A program made the translations under genes and the position numbers. Below the pieces are notes generated by a model. It saw nothing but the letters and a program-made list of their open reading frames with translations. It had not been told where the DNA came from and ran no database searches. Positions 8,585 to 17,987 of a DNA stretch of 64,000 nucleotides are shown here, piece by piece. Within the stretch, counting starts at the first letter, position 1, and each line of letters starts with the position of its first letter. This DNA comes from Bacteroidota bacterium (GTDB lineage Bacteria; Bacteroidota; Bacteroidia; Chitinophagales; Chitinophagaceae): contig JAFDZS010000008.1 in NCBI GenBank assembly GCA_018266775.1, forward strand, positions 248,001 through 312,000, read 5' to 3'.

Positions 8585-11536
8585 ATGAAAAAGTATTTCC
8601 TGTTGCTGAATTGCATTGTAATTGCCTGTAAACTCTGCGGCCAAAGTGCGCTGGCCATTCCTGAAATCATTAATTATCCCAAGCAGGTATATAATGCCGG
8701 CACACAAAGCTGGGATGTAAAGCAGGATAAAAATGGTATTCTCTATTTTGCCAATAACGACGGCCTGCTCAGTTTTGACGGCAACTACTGGAAGACTTAC
8801 GCCCTGCCCCCGGCCCGCACCCATGCCCGCTGTATTGAAATTGCACCAGACAACAGGATTTATGTAGGCGCACAGGATGATATTGGATATTTTACCCCCG
8901 GCGCCAATGGCCGTTTGGTATACACTTCGTTAAAACATTTATTGCCGGCAACGGATCAATCGGTAAGTGAAGTTTGGGATGCAATATATTTTAATGGCGA
9001 TATCTTCTTCCGGACTGACGTTAAAATAATGCAGTACACCAAAGGTGGCTTTGTTGTTCATAAGCCGCAATCGCAGTGGCGCTTTTTGGGGCAGAGTAAT
9101 AATATGCTGGTGGCGCAGGACAGGAAAAATGGGTTGTTTTATTTTGTTAATGGGCAATGGCAACCACTGGCAGCTGCCGGTAACTTTCCTCCGGATTTTT
9201 TAGTGAGCGCCATTGTGCCTTTTGGAAAAGACAGTTCATTAGTGGTAACCACCAAAAGTGGGTTCTTTATACTCAGCAATCATCAAATTACGCCTTTTAC
9301 CACGCCCGATCTTTTGCAGGCAGCCGATAAACTGGTTTTTGGTGCCTGTACTATCGGTAGCGAAACTGTTGCGCTGGCCACCAGGCTGGGTGGCTGTTTC
9401 ATCATCAATAAAAATGGAACGATCATAAACCGCTTTTCCATCAGGGAAGGATTGCAAAACAGCAACGTGTATAATGTTTTTGCAGACCGCAACAACAATT
9501 TATGGTTATGCCTGGATAATGGTATTGATTTTATTGCGTACAACAGCGCTATTAAACATATCTATCCCGAAGTGCAGAATAACGGTTCGGGTTATGCGTC
9601 TATCATATACAAAAATACGTTGTACCTCGGCAGTTCCAATGGCTTATTTAAAAGTGCGCTCAAAAATACTGCCGACCTGGCTGCCGAAGTGAATGCTTTT
9701 GAACCGGTAGCAAAAACCGGCGGGCAGGTTTGGAATTTATCTGTTGTGAATGATAACCTGCTGATGGGGCATCATGAAGGTGCCTTTACCATTACCAATA
9801 ATACCGCACAACTGTTGAGTAACTGGACCGGTTACTGGAATTTCATCCCCATGTCGGGCATACCGCCCAGCCCGTATATTATTGCAGGCAATTACCGCGG
9901 GGTCAGCTTTTTTAAATATGAAAACAATCAATTTAAAAATATCGATTCCAATCTTATCATTGAATCATCGCGTTTTTTAACGGTATTGAATGATAATAAA
10001 ACAGTGTGGATCGGGCATCCCTATAAAGGTTTATACCGGCTGCAGTGGAACGATCAAAATAAAATTGATATCCGGCATATCGGCACCAACGAATTTCCCC
10101 TGGGCGTAAACAAAAATTATATTTTTAAAGTGAAGGGAAGTATTGTTTTAGCCACCGGGAGAGGTATTTATGAATACAACAGTAAATCAGATTCTTTCCA
10201 GCTCTCCCCCTTCTTCAATACCATTTTAAATGGCCTGCCGGTGAGTTATTTAAAAGAAGATCCTGCTGGTAACATCTGGTTTGTTACCGGTGCCAATGTG
10301 GGCGTGATTGATATGAGCGGAGATAAACCCAAAGTAATTTTTATTCCTGAACTGAACCATCATATAGTAAGCGGTTTTGAAAACATCAATCCTGTTGATA
10401 CCCGTAATGTTTTAATTGGGGCAGAAAAAGGATTCTTTCATATTAATTACGAAGCGTATAAAAATAACATCAACCGGAATATACAGGTACACCTTTCCGT
10501 TGTACAAAGCCTTGGTAAAAAAGACAGCCTTTTATTTGGCGGATATTTTAGTACCATTTCCGGCAATGTGCAGGAAAAAAATTTGATACCCACCGTTGCT
10601 TACAGCAATAATTCTTTTCACTTTGAATATTCCTCCACGCTGTATGGCCAGCAGGCCAATATTGAGTTCAGTTATTATTTAAAACAGTTCGATAAGCAAT
10701 GGTCTGACTGGCAGCATAAAACTGAGAAGGATTATACCAACTTACCCGCAGGCAGTTATACGTTTATGGTAAAATGCCGCAACGGCGCCGGCAATGAATC
10801 TGCCATAACCAGTTATTCCTTTTATGTACTTCCACCGTGGTATCAAACCTGGTGGGCTTACCTGCTGTACTTTATATTATTTGCAGGTTGTATTTATATG
10901 TGGTACCTGCAGCAGCAAAAAAAATTCCTGCGGCAGCAAAAAGAAAAATTAAAGCAACAGCAACAGCAGCACCAGGAAGAGCAGCGGGAGTTGCAGTATC
11001 AGCATAATCTTGAGCTGGAAAAAAATGAAAAGGAAATCATTAAACTAAAAAATGATAACCTGCAGGCGCAGATTGAAATGAAAAATGCAGAACTGGCCGG
11101 TAATGCCATGAGCCTGGTACAAAAAAGTGAATTGCTCTCCCGTATTAAAGAACAACTGCTGATGATGAAGAACAACAGCGAGCAGGAAAAAGAATCCAAA
11201 GACCTGAAAAAAGTAATTACCATCATCAATAAAGAACTTGAACTGAATAACGACTGGGATCAGTTTGCGGTGCACTTTGACGAAGTGCATGCCAATTTTT
11301 TAACCTCGCTTAAAAAGAAATATCCTTCCCTGACTTCTTCTGAACTGAAGTTATGTGCATACCTGCGCTTAAACCTTACCAGCAAGGAAATTGCCCAACT
11401 GATGAATATTTCTGTAAGGGGTGTGGAAACCAGCCGGTACCGCGTACGCAAAAAACTGGATGTAACCGCAGAACAAAGTTTATTTGATCTGTTGTTCTCA
11501 ATAGATTCCAATGCGGAACATAAGCAGCCAGAATAA
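8585..11536 (+). CDS. Membrane one-component regulator: beta-propeller sensor, Y_Y_Y domain, LuxR-type HTH
   Basis: A 983-residue transcriptional regulator sensing an extracytoplasmic ligand. ATG at 8585 gives a clean signal/anchor (MKKYFLLLNCIVIACKLCGQ). A long two-component-regulator propeller follows, with repeats such as GILYFANNDGLLSFDG and NNLWLCLDNGIDF. Next are a Y_Y_Y domain (about 676-750), one membrane helix (about 757-776) and a Gln/Glu/Lys-rich coiled coil (about 780-875). The C-terminal HTH (about 916-975) has LTSKEIAQLMNISVRGVETSRYRVRKKL split across the two helices. There is no histidine kinase or receiver domain, unlike the hybrid two-component regulators common in these loci. 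Being divergent from susC, it very probably controls that operon. Confidence 0.88.
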   Translation: MKKYFLLLNCIVIACKLCGQSALAIPEIINYPKQVYNAGTQSWDVKQDKNGILYFANNDGLLSFDGNYWKTYALPPARTHARCIEIAPDNRIYVGAQDDIGYFTPGANGRLVYTSLKHLLPATDQSVSEVWDAIYFNGDIFFRTDVKIMQYTKGGFVVHKPQSQWRFLGQSNNMLVAQDRKNGLFYFVNGQWQPLAAAGNFPPDFLVSAIVPFGKDSSLVVTTKSGFFILSNHQITPFTTPDLLQAADKLVFGACTIGSETVALATRLGGCFIINKNGTIINRFSIREGLQNSNVYNVFADRNNNLWLCLDNGIDFIAYNSAIKHIYPEVQNNGSGYASIIYKNTLYLGSSNGLFKSALKNTADLAAEVNAFEPVAKTGGQVWNLSVVNDNLLMGHHEGAFTITNNTAQLLSNWTGYWNFIPMSGIPPSPYIIAGNYRGVSFFKYENNQFKNIDSNLIIESSRFLTVLNDNKTVWIGHPYKGLYRLQWNDQNKIDIRHIGTNEFPLGVNKNYIFKVKGSIVLATGRGIYEYNSKSDSFQLSPFFNTILNGLPVSYLKEDPAGNIWFVTGANVGVIDMSGDKPKVIFIPELNHHIVSGFENINPVDTRNVLIGAEKGFFHINYEAYKNNINRNIQVHLSVVQSLGKKDSLLFGGYFSTISGNVQEKNLIPTVAYSNNSFHFEYSSTLYGQQANIEFSYYLKQFDKQWSDWQHKTEKDYTNLPAGSYTFMVKCRNGAGNESAITSYSFYVLPPWYQTWWAYLLYFILFAGCIYMWYLQQQKKFLRQQKEKLKQQQQQHQEEQRELQYQHNLELEKNEKEIIKLKNDNLQAQIEMKNAELAGNAMSLVQKSELLSRIKEQLLMMKNNSEQEKESKDLKKVITIINKELELNNDWDQFAVHFDEVHANFLTSLKKKYPSLTSSELKLCAYLRLNLTSKEIAQLMNISVRGVETSRYRVRKKLDVTAEQSLFDLLFSIDSNAEHKQPE

Positions 11537-11682
11537 TGATGAATACAAAAAAAGGTACGATGTGTATCGTGCAAGCGGGCGGCAGTTGAACCCAACATCT
11601 TCTTTTTAACAATTCGTATGCAAACTTAGCCCGCTGTTTGCATTCTCATGGTTATAATTATTCATCTTAAAAACATTTAACC

Positions 11683-12120
11683 ATGAAAAAAATTTTTACT
11701 TATTCAATGATGTCTGTTTTGGCACTGGTACTTTTTACCAGTTGCAAAAAAGAAAGGGTATATGATAACAGCGCCTACTGGCTTACACAGGAACGTGGCG
11801 ATGTTGTATACAGTAATAACAGCTGCGGCTTTTATGTAGTGGAAACCAATTATGGCTATACCATCATTCAAAACCTGGATGGTTTCAGAACCTATAACGG
11901 CGATGTGATGTATGGCAACTTTGGTGGCTATGGCAGCAGGAGTTTCTACAATTATACCGCCGATGTCATCACCAGGGGTAACGTGGTGGAATACGACCTT
12001 TCCTATACCGCTGCGCAGGCTGCTATTGATTATTATTGTCCTTATGGCAAAGCGGCAATCACCCAAAGCGGTAATGCAAAGAGTACCACGCAGCGGCAAT
12101 CGGTTTCAGCAAATCAATAA
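11683..12120 (+). CDS. Small Tyr/Gly-rich lipoprotein of unknown function
   Basis: A 145-residue lipoprotein with lipobox LFTSC (Cys about residue 21) directly followed by KKER. The mature part is rich in Tyr, Gly and Asn (NFGGYGSRSFYNY). No family was recognised. It stands alone, 146 bp after the regulator and before a hairpin. It could be a cell-surface or stress lipoprotein, but nothing in the sequence decides this. Confidence 0.7.
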   Translation: MKKIFTYSMMSVLALVLFTSCKKERVYDNSAYWLTQERGDVVYSNNSCGFYVVETNYGYTIIQNLDGFRTYNGDVMYGNFGGYGSRSFYNYTADVITRGNVVEYDLSYTAAQAAIDYYCPYGKAAITQSGNAKSTTQRQSVSANQ

Positions 12121-12130
12121 GTTTATTTTA

Positions 12131-12157
12131 AGCAACGTCATGATTGGTGACGTTGCT
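12131..12157. terminator. Hairpin after the lipoprotein gene
   Basis: Perfect 10-bp arms AGCAACGTCA and TGACGTTGCT with a 7-nt loop, starting 11 bp after the stop codon. It lacks a clear T-tract, so termination is likely but not certain. Confidence 0.5.
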
Positions 12158-12213
12158 GAATGATTGAAACGATTGGCATGAACAGGGATATTGACCCGAA
12201 GAATGATGGCAAT

Positions 12214-12253
12214 AAAAAAGCCCACCGGCATGGTGGGCTTTCAAGTAGCCCCG
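12214..12253. repeat. Left direct repeat: hairpin plus tRNA-3'-end-like sequence
   Basis: A-tract, then arms AAGCCCACC and GGTGGGCTT (loop GGCAT), then AAGTAGCCCCG. The same order recurs at 17683-17733. AGTAGCCCCG reads like the reverse complement of a tRNA 3' end, and a TCGAAC follows a few bases later, as in a T-loop. No whole tRNA can be folded here, so this is read as an attachment-site scar. The hairpin would also stop transcription. The next 250 bp up to the AbiE operators show no convincing gene. Confidence 0.55.
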
Positions 12254-12507
12254 GAAGGGCTGGTATCGAACAAGGTGGTAGAGTTTTTTGAGCGGATGTG
12301 GTTGGGTGCAGGGCTTCCTGTACCAGGTTTTTGTCAACAATAATGTCAAACTCTGCAATTACCTGGGTCCGGTCAGCAACATTCCGCCCGGCCTTTTTAA
12401 GTCGGGCATCTATAATTTGCTAGCGGGTATGTTTTTCGGTACTCAAGTTTTGATTGACTCTCCATTTTTATGTAAAATACATATTTCAACTATTATTATT
12501 ACTAAAT

Positions 12508-12577
12508 TGTCACCTTTTTTAAAAAATAAGTGACACAAAAATTTAAACTTGTCACCTTTTTTTATAAATTCGTGACA
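12508..12577. promoter_or_regulatory. Twin operator palindromes before the AbiE pair
   Basis: Two 28-bp inverted repeats, 12508-12535 and 12550-12577. Each reads TGTCACC, then an AT-rich centre, then GTGACA. Their centres are exactly 42 bp apart (four helical turns), and the second ends one base before the ATG at 12579. AbiEi-family antitoxins are known to repress their own promoter by binding inverted repeats cooperatively, so these are very likely the autoregulatory sites. Confidence 0.8.
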
Positions 12578-12578
12578 G

Positions 12579-13199
12579 ATGATTTCTGTTCAGCAACATA
12601 TTAATACGCAGCTGGCAAAAAAACAAGCCGGTGATTTGGTGTTTCCCACCGACTTCAGGGGAGATGGAACCGAAGTTGCCATTAAACAGGCTTTGTCAAG
12701 GCTTTCACGGTCGGGTAAGCTTACCAGGTTAGCACATGGGATTTATTTTATTCCCAAAACAGACCCGCTCTTAGGAACGGTATATCCTTCCCCGGAGGAA
12801 GTGGCAAAAATGCTGGCGCAAAAAGAAAAAGTAAACATAAGGCCCGCTGGCGCATATGCATTGCACAAGCTGGGATTAAGCACCCAGGTGCCGACCAAAC
12901 TCGTTTACATTACGGACGGACCATCACGATTAATCAGAGTAGGAAAAACAACGATTCAGTTTAAGGCAACGGCCAATAAAAAGTTAGCTACCAAAGGCAG
13001 CATCAGCAGTTTGCTGATACAGGCATTAGAAGAACTGAATTTGCAGGAACTGGATGAAAAGACAACGCAAAAAATTCTGGAGCTGCTGAAAAAAGAAAAG
13101 CCCAAACTGCTGAAGCACGACTTAACCATTGCCCCGGCACGCATACATGATTTTATTGTAAAACTCTTAAAACAGGCGACTGATGACCGGGTGGCTTAA
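12579..13199 (+). CDS. AbiEi-like antitoxin / transcriptional repressor (DUF6088 type)
   Basis: A 206-residue antitoxin of the type IV AbiE class. The N-terminal winged helix (AIKQALSRLSRSGKLTRLAHGIYFIPK) is typical of AbiEi: DNA binding in the first 80 residues, then a C-terminal antitoxin domain. The middle part (RPAGAYALHKLGLSTQVPTKLVYITDG) fits the family. It overlaps the toxin gene by 17 bp and sits immediately behind two palindromes that fit autoregulation. Family knowledge: the antitoxin counteracts the toxin without stable contact and represses the promoter. Confidence 0.85.
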   Translation: MISVQQHINTQLAKKQAGDLVFPTDFRGDGTEVAIKQALSRLSRSGKLTRLAHGIYFIPKTDPLLGTVYPSPEEVAKMLAQKEKVNIRPAGAYALHKLGLSTQVPTKLVYITDGPSRLIRVGKTTIQFKATANKKLATKGSISSLLIQALEELNLQELDEKTTQKILELLKKEKPKLLKHDLTIAPARIHDFIVKLLKQATDDRVA

Positions 13200-14196
13200 A
13201 TTAACAGATGAGCAAAGAAGACTAACCGTAGAACAGGCGTTTATACGGAGCGGCATCAATGCCAAAGCCATCGAAAAAGACTGGTGGGTTACCCTTACAC
13301 TGAAAGCCCTGTTTCAATCTGCTTATGCAGGGTTTCTTGTTTTCAAAGGAGGCACTTCGCTCAGTAAATGCTGGAAACTTATAGAACGGTTTTCTGAAGA
13401 CATTGATATTGCACTTGACCCGGAAGCCTTTGGCATGCACTATGAAGAAAATCCTTCCAAAAATTATGTAGAAAAATTAAGAAGAAAAGGCTGTGAATTT
13501 ACCAGCAATGAATTGAAGCTTGAACTGGAAAAGCAGTTTGCCTTATTGGGGATAAATGCTGAAATGATCAGCATAGAAGCAGAACCCATTCCGGAAAAAT
13601 TCCCTGATACAGACCCGCAGGTATTACATGTAAAATATAATTCGTTATTTGATGCCAGTGAATACCTGGCAGATGAAGTAAAAATTGAAGTGAGTGTACG
13701 GTCATTGAAAGTCCCATTTACAGCAAAAGAAGTACAATCCATTTTATACGAAGTGCTTACCAATAAAGCTTATGAAGAAGCTCCGTTTTTGGTAACTGCT
13801 GCTGAACCCCGAAAAACATTTCTGGAGAAAATGTTTTTGCTGCATGAGGAATTCCATCGGCCAGATACATCTAAAATCCGTTCATTCCGAATGTCGAGGC
13901 ATTTATATGACCTAAACAGAATGATAAATGCCGGTATTGACAAAGATGCGATTACCGATACAGATTTATACGCAACGCTTGTCCGGCACAGAGAGTGGTA
14001 TATCCGGATTTCATGGTTAGATTATGAAACGCTTGCAGCTCCAGTAATCAATTTTATTCCTCCGGATGAAGTAATGGAATTGTATTCAAAAGACTATGAG
14101 GCAATGAAAGGGCAGATGATCTATGGAGAGGCGGAAGAGTTCAATCAGTTGATACAAACGCTAAGCGAATTCTTGACTGATTTGAGAGAACACTGA
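13183..14196 (+). CDS. AbiEii/AbiGii-type nucleotidyltransferase toxin
   Basis: A 337-residue toxin of the DNA-polymerase-beta nucleotidyltransferase fold. Visible motifs are FLVFKGGTSLSKCW (the GG[S/T] motif, about residue 55) and RFSEDIDIAL (the DxD metal-binding pair, about 75), followed by a helical C-terminal part. AbiEii-type toxins use nucleotides to modify an RNA target, and MenT relatives add nucleotides to tRNA acceptor ends; the target here is unknown. Translational overlap with the antitoxin indicates coupled expression. The likely role is abortive infection against phage and stabilisation of the island. Confidence 0.88.
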   Translation: MTGWLKLTDEQRRLTVEQAFIRSGINAKAIEKDWWVTLTLKALFQSAYAGFLVFKGGTSLSKCWKLIERFSEDIDIALDPEAFGMHYEENPSKNYVEKLRRKGCEFTSNELKLELEKQFALLGINAEMISIEAEPIPEKFPDTDPQVLHVKYNSLFDASEYLADEVKIEVSVRSLKVPFTAKEVQSILYEVLTNKAYEEAPFLVTAAEPRKTFLEKMFLLHEEFHRPDTSKIRSFRMSRHLYDLNRMINAGIDKDAITDTDLYATLVRHREWYIRISWLDYETLAAPVINFIPPDEVMELYSKDYEAMKGQMIYGEAEEFNQLIQTLSEFLTDLREH

Positions 14197-14248
14197 ATTT
14201 GAGCGTTGAGGCATTTGTTTGCAAACAATCCAAGCGTAGAAATTTCGA

Positions 14249-17200
14249 CTATAATAATTTTTCTTCCAGCATACTCTTCCAGCTCACAAAGCCGCTCTTA
14301 GCATCCGTATAATCATGCATAACACGACTGAAATTAGCATGATCTTTCTTCAGATAATCCTGCTTTCCGGTTTCCTTAATTTCTTTCAATACGGCATCCA
14401 CTTCTTTTAACCCGGCCCGTAATGCTTCCGTATTCTTCTCAAAATGCCAGATATAAGTGGCTTCTTCGCTATTGAGGGTTTCCCATACGAGATGATATTT
14501 TGACTCTCCGGCTAATAAAAACAGGAAAGAAAAGGGATTCAGGATAAACCTGAGTTTTAAAACCTGTGAAAGATGCTGAGATGATAAAAATTTAAGCTGA
14601 TGGAAATGTTTTGAGTTTTTAACGGCCAGAATATCATCCACCAGTTTTTGATCAGATTCAAACAATTTTCCTGTTCCTGCAGGATTTTGAAGCAGCGTTT
14701 CGATTGTATATAGCGTGTTATCAGTTTTGCCGTTAAACCCAATTATTCCACGTTTTACAAATTCAAATCGTACACTATCAATAATACTATGATTAATCTG
14801 ATCAATATCTTCTGAGCGAGCAGAGACTGAAAGAATCTCTTTCTCATTATATCTTATTTCAAGCTCAGTAGTTATCAGCTTTTTCTTAAGCACTTTTGAA
14901 AAATACTCTTTAACCACTACAAATTCCGGTCTTATATCTGGGTTTTCGACTTCAAAGGAAACATCTTGTTTCAATTCTTCTATATAGATTGAAAAAGAAA
15001 CGAAAGCTTGCTGAAACTGAAGTTTCACAAAAGGCACTTTCATTGTCTTTTTAAGCGTATAGCAAGCCGGTTTTTTCATTACATTTTGCGGTACTATCTG
15101 CAATACAGGCTCATTAAACTGCCCTGCTATCTCGGTACTAACAGGAAATTGCCTTAAATGAACGGAATGCAGTAAATGGGAGGTGTTAATGGTACGAAAC
15201 TTAATTTTCTCGATAGGTAAAAATTGAAACTCCTCCTGTACGGAACTGCCAGGTTCGGGATGAGCGTTGTAATTGATAATTTCCGTCATTAATTCACCGG
15301 TATCCTCGTTGTAGTTTAGTACCTGTACTAACCAGGCCACCCCTTCTTTAAATCTTTCAATAGGTGTTTCAATATCCAGGCAGCTTATTGGCAAAAGGCA
15401 ATCTGCTGAATTTATCATGACAAAATCTCCATCAAACAGCAGGAGTAGCTGATCAAATTTTTTGAGATTTCCGGAATTCAGGAGTTTTCTATAATACTTG
15501 TTTCTATGCCTGAATTGATTTGCCAGGAATTCAATATGCTTATCCCGGTAATCATAAATAACAGGAATGTTTTCGGATCGCTGCACCCTTCCGATATATT
15601 GAATAAGCTTACCTTCAAAAGAAAATGGGAAGGCCAAAACAAGGCTATCAATATTTGTAATATCAGTACCCTCCCCTAAAAATTGTCCGGTGGTTATCAA
15701 TACCTGAAACTGACCGTCTGCAACTTGCTTCATCTTTATTTTCTGCACAGTAGCAGAATCGTCGCCGGAAACAGTTAGTACCTCACATTTACTTTTCAAA
15801 AATTGCTGCAACGCCTCAATATGTTCTTTTCTTTCAGTGAGAACCAATACTTTATTTCCGCCTGCTACTTCCGCCTGTATATCTTCTGAAATAAGTTGGT
15901 TTCGGCTGGTGTCGTGAATTAGCGCCTTATAAAGTGTTTCTGTTTGGTCAGTTTTATAATCAAAAGGAATCATTAAATCTGTTTCCCGAATAATAACTGA
16001 TAATTTCCGGCTCTGCTGTGAATTAATTTTTATTTCGTGTATGATGTCTCCAATATGAACAAAGATTAATCTTTCATCATTTCCTTTTCTGATGGGAGTA
16101 GCCGTAAGCCCGAATAAATAATAAGAAGATAGTTGACTGATTACCTCACGGAATGTCTTGGCAGGCACATGATGGCATTCATCAACTATAATAGTGCCGA
16201 AAGAAGAAAACAGTGGGTTGTCTGGTTTAACAGCTGCTAAAGATTGAATCATGGCAACGGTTATGTGAGTTCCAATCTTTTGTTTGCCTTGTGCAATTTT
16301 GCCTATATGAGCTGCCGCAATCCCCATGAAGGATTGTATGCGCTCAATCCATTGGTCAAAAAGTTGTTGGCGATGAACTATGATGAGAACCGGTTGCTTC
16401 TTTTGAGCAGCTATTGCCAATCCAATAACTGTTTTACCCGAACCTGGAGGTGCAACAATAATACCCATCTCCTTCTTTTCAACTGCGGCAACAGCCAGTT
16501 CCTGGTGTTCATACAATGATGGCCGGAAATTGAACTGTATTGATGTTAGTTTTTTACGATTGTCCTGTAATTGGTACTGAATTTTTTGTTCTTTGCAATA
16601 CCTCAATAATTTTCCGATAAATCCCCTTGGTATAATTAACTTATTCTCTTTTTCTGTGAGGGCTTTGAAATAAGACTCTGTTCCGTAAGTGCTTTTACCG
16701 AGCTTCTTTTTGATTATAAATTCTGAATTAACAAAGTTCAAGCTATCCCTTAAAAAATTTATCAATCCCGTTCCGAGTTCATTTCTATTTAACTCAATAT
16801 TGTTTGCAAGGCTAATCTGAAGTGTTCCATCAGTTGAAGTTGAATCAGTCTTTAAATTCTGCAGTGGGACTGAGATGTTATTTATCCGGGCATATGTTTC
16901 ATCCAAATGATTGGTGGAAACTCGTTCAATTGCTTTCAGGTATTCCCACTGATCAGGAATTGCTTGCAGATTTTCCGGATCAATAAAGCAGGAGTTTTCA
17001 TTTTCAAGAGCAGCCTTCTGAAAAGGCAGAGCAATTAAATTACCTAGTCCCTTGCCGGAATGATAGTCCTGATTGGGGAACAGACGGTCGTAATTAGAGT
17101 TCTTATCAAACGGAGAAATAATTCCGGATTGCTCAAGAAGATGCAGAATAATTTTCCTGCTTTTATGAGCAGGATAAGGCTTATCAAAGAAAATCCAGAC

Positions 17201-17617
17201 ATGGCCTCCTTTACCGCTTCTCGATCTTTCTAAATAAGCAGGGATATTAATGTCCTCACATGTTTTCAGGAAAAGCCTGCACTCTTCTATCCAGGTTTTC
17301 TTACTTGAAATTGATTCGTCAAAGTCGGCGGCTATGAACCAGGATGTATTGTCAGCTAATAGCGGATAGATGCCAACAACTTCTTTCCCCTCAAAATGGT
17401 TTGAAATTCTTTCTTTAGTAAGTGGACTATACTTTTTGTTTTGAAAGTCTTTTAAAGTACCTCCATTGGCTTTATGTATTCTAAACTCATCCCAATTCAG
17501 ATCATAGGCGGGTATATACCCACTTTTTCCATCTTTTTCCCATCGAATAGCAAATACATCTTCCCGGCCCCTGAAAAAGGACAAGAAAATATTTATGTAT
17601 ACGTCATTAAAACTCAT
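14249..17617 (-). CDS. TOTE-type archaeo-eukaryotic primase fused to superfamily II helicase
   Basis: A 1122-residue nucleic-acid-processing protein. The N-terminal 200 residues match the archaeo-eukaryotic primase fold of TOTE conflict systems: WFIAADFDE with metal ligands D98 and D100, SGKGGHVWIFF with H139, and GLGNLIALPFQ near 190-200. The helicase core follows: Walker A PPGSGKT (about 390), VDECHH (about 478), LTATPIRKG (about 504) and a motif VI-like QYIGRVQRS. About 350 C-terminal residues are unassigned; no nuclease motif was recognised. It converges with the AbiE pair (52 bp apart) and starts just before the right repeat. Its place in a mobile, defence-rich stretch supports a phage or plasmid defence role, but this is inference. 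Confidence 0.82.
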   Translation of the reverse strand: MSFNDVYINIFLSFFRGREDVFAIRWEKDGKSGYIPAYDLNWDEFRIHKANGGTLKDFQNKKYSPLTKERISNHFEGKEVVGIYPLLADNTSWFIAADFDESISSKKTWIEECRLFLKTCEDINIPAYLERSRSGKGGHVWIFFDKPYPAHKSRKIILHLLEQSGIISPFDKNSNYDRLFPNQDYHSGKGLGNLIALPFQKAALENENSCFIDPENLQAIPDQWEYLKAIERVSTNHLDETYARINNISVPLQNLKTDSTSTDGTLQISLANNIELNRNELGTGLINFLRDSLNFVNSEFIIKKKLGKSTYGTESYFKALTEKENKLIIPRGFIGKLLRYCKEQKIQYQLQDNRKKLTSIQFNFRPSLYEHQELAVAAVEKKEMGIIVAPPGSGKTVIGLAIAAQKKQPVLIIVHRQQLFDQWIERIQSFMGIAAAHIGKIAQGKQKIGTHITVAMIQSLAAVKPDNPLFSSFGTIIVDECHHVPAKTFREVISQLSSYYLFGLTATPIRKGNDERLIFVHIGDIIHEIKINSQQSRKLSVIIRETDLMIPFDYKTDQTETLYKALIHDTSRNQLISEDIQAEVAGGNKVLVLTERKEHIEALQQFLKSKCEVLTVSGDDSATVQKIKMKQVADGQFQVLITTGQFLGEGTDITNIDSLVLAFPFSFEGKLIQYIGRVQRSENIPVIYDYRDKHIEFLANQFRHRNKYYRKLLNSGNLKKFDQLLLLFDGDFVMINSADCLLPISCLDIETPIERFKEGVAWLVQVLNYNEDTGELMTEIINYNAHPEPGSSVQEEFQFLPIEKIKFRTINTSHLLHSVHLRQFPVSTEIAGQFNEPVLQIVPQNVMKKPACYTLKKTMKVPFVKLQFQQAFVSFSIYIEELKQDVSFEVENPDIRPEFVVVKEYFSKVLKKKLITTELEIRYNEKEILSVSARSEDIDQINHSIIDSVRFEFVKRGIIGFNGKTDNTLYTIETLLQNPAGTGKLFESDQKLVDDILAVKNSKHFHQLKFLSSQHLSQVLKLRFILNPFSFLFLLAGESKYHLVWETLNSEEATYIWHFEKNTEALRAGLKEVDAVLKEIKETGKQDYLKKDHANFSRVMHDYTDAKSGFVSWKSMLEEKLL

Positions 17618-17682
17618 TTTACAAAGCTAATGCAGGTATCTAATATCTGCCCGACTTGGTAATGCTAAGTGTTTATGTAAAC

Positions 17683-17733
17683 AAAAAAGCCCACCGCATG
17701 GTGAGCTTCTTTTCGCTCTTAGTAGCCCCGACA
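17683..17733. repeat. Right direct repeat: hairpin plus tRNA-3'-end-like sequence (integrase-proximal)
   Basis: A-tract, imperfect arms AAGCCCACC and GGTGAGCTT (loop GCAT), then TTAGTAGCCCCGACA at 17719-17733. It matches the element at 12214-12253 in order and sequence, so the AbiE/TOTE module is bracketed by direct repeats about 5.5 kb apart. TTAGTAGCCCCGACA is also echoed at 33151-33165. It lies 250 bp before the integrase gene, a usual place for an attachment site. The remaining spacer up to 17987 is AT-rich and shows no gene; it could hold integrase arm sites. Confidence 0.6.
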
Positions 17734-17987
17734 TTTATTCTTTCATAAAATTCTGACCGAGGTTAAATTCTTTTCCCATAAGATTATCAATTTTCTTTGA
17801 TTTCAATTTCTTTTAATTGGTATCAATAGAAAGCCTCGACGGTTAAAAAAGAGTGAGTTTTTAAAAAATAATCTACATCATTTTTTAGCCTTAAAAACCT
17901 CGTAATTCTTCTTCAAAACGTTAACAATAATTTAACACGAAAAAACAGGATTCCGCTCAAAAGGGAAGTTACTGTGAAGAAACAATT

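Noticed and set aside
11704..12099. 131-codon open frame antisense to the small lipoprotein
   Set aside because: The sense frame has a proper lipoprotein signal; the antisense frame has no motif.
12288..12533. 81-codon open frame on the plus strand between the hairpin repeat and the AbiE operators
   Set aside because: It overlaps the first operator region, has no family resemblance and a low-complexity end; likely chance or decayed DNA.
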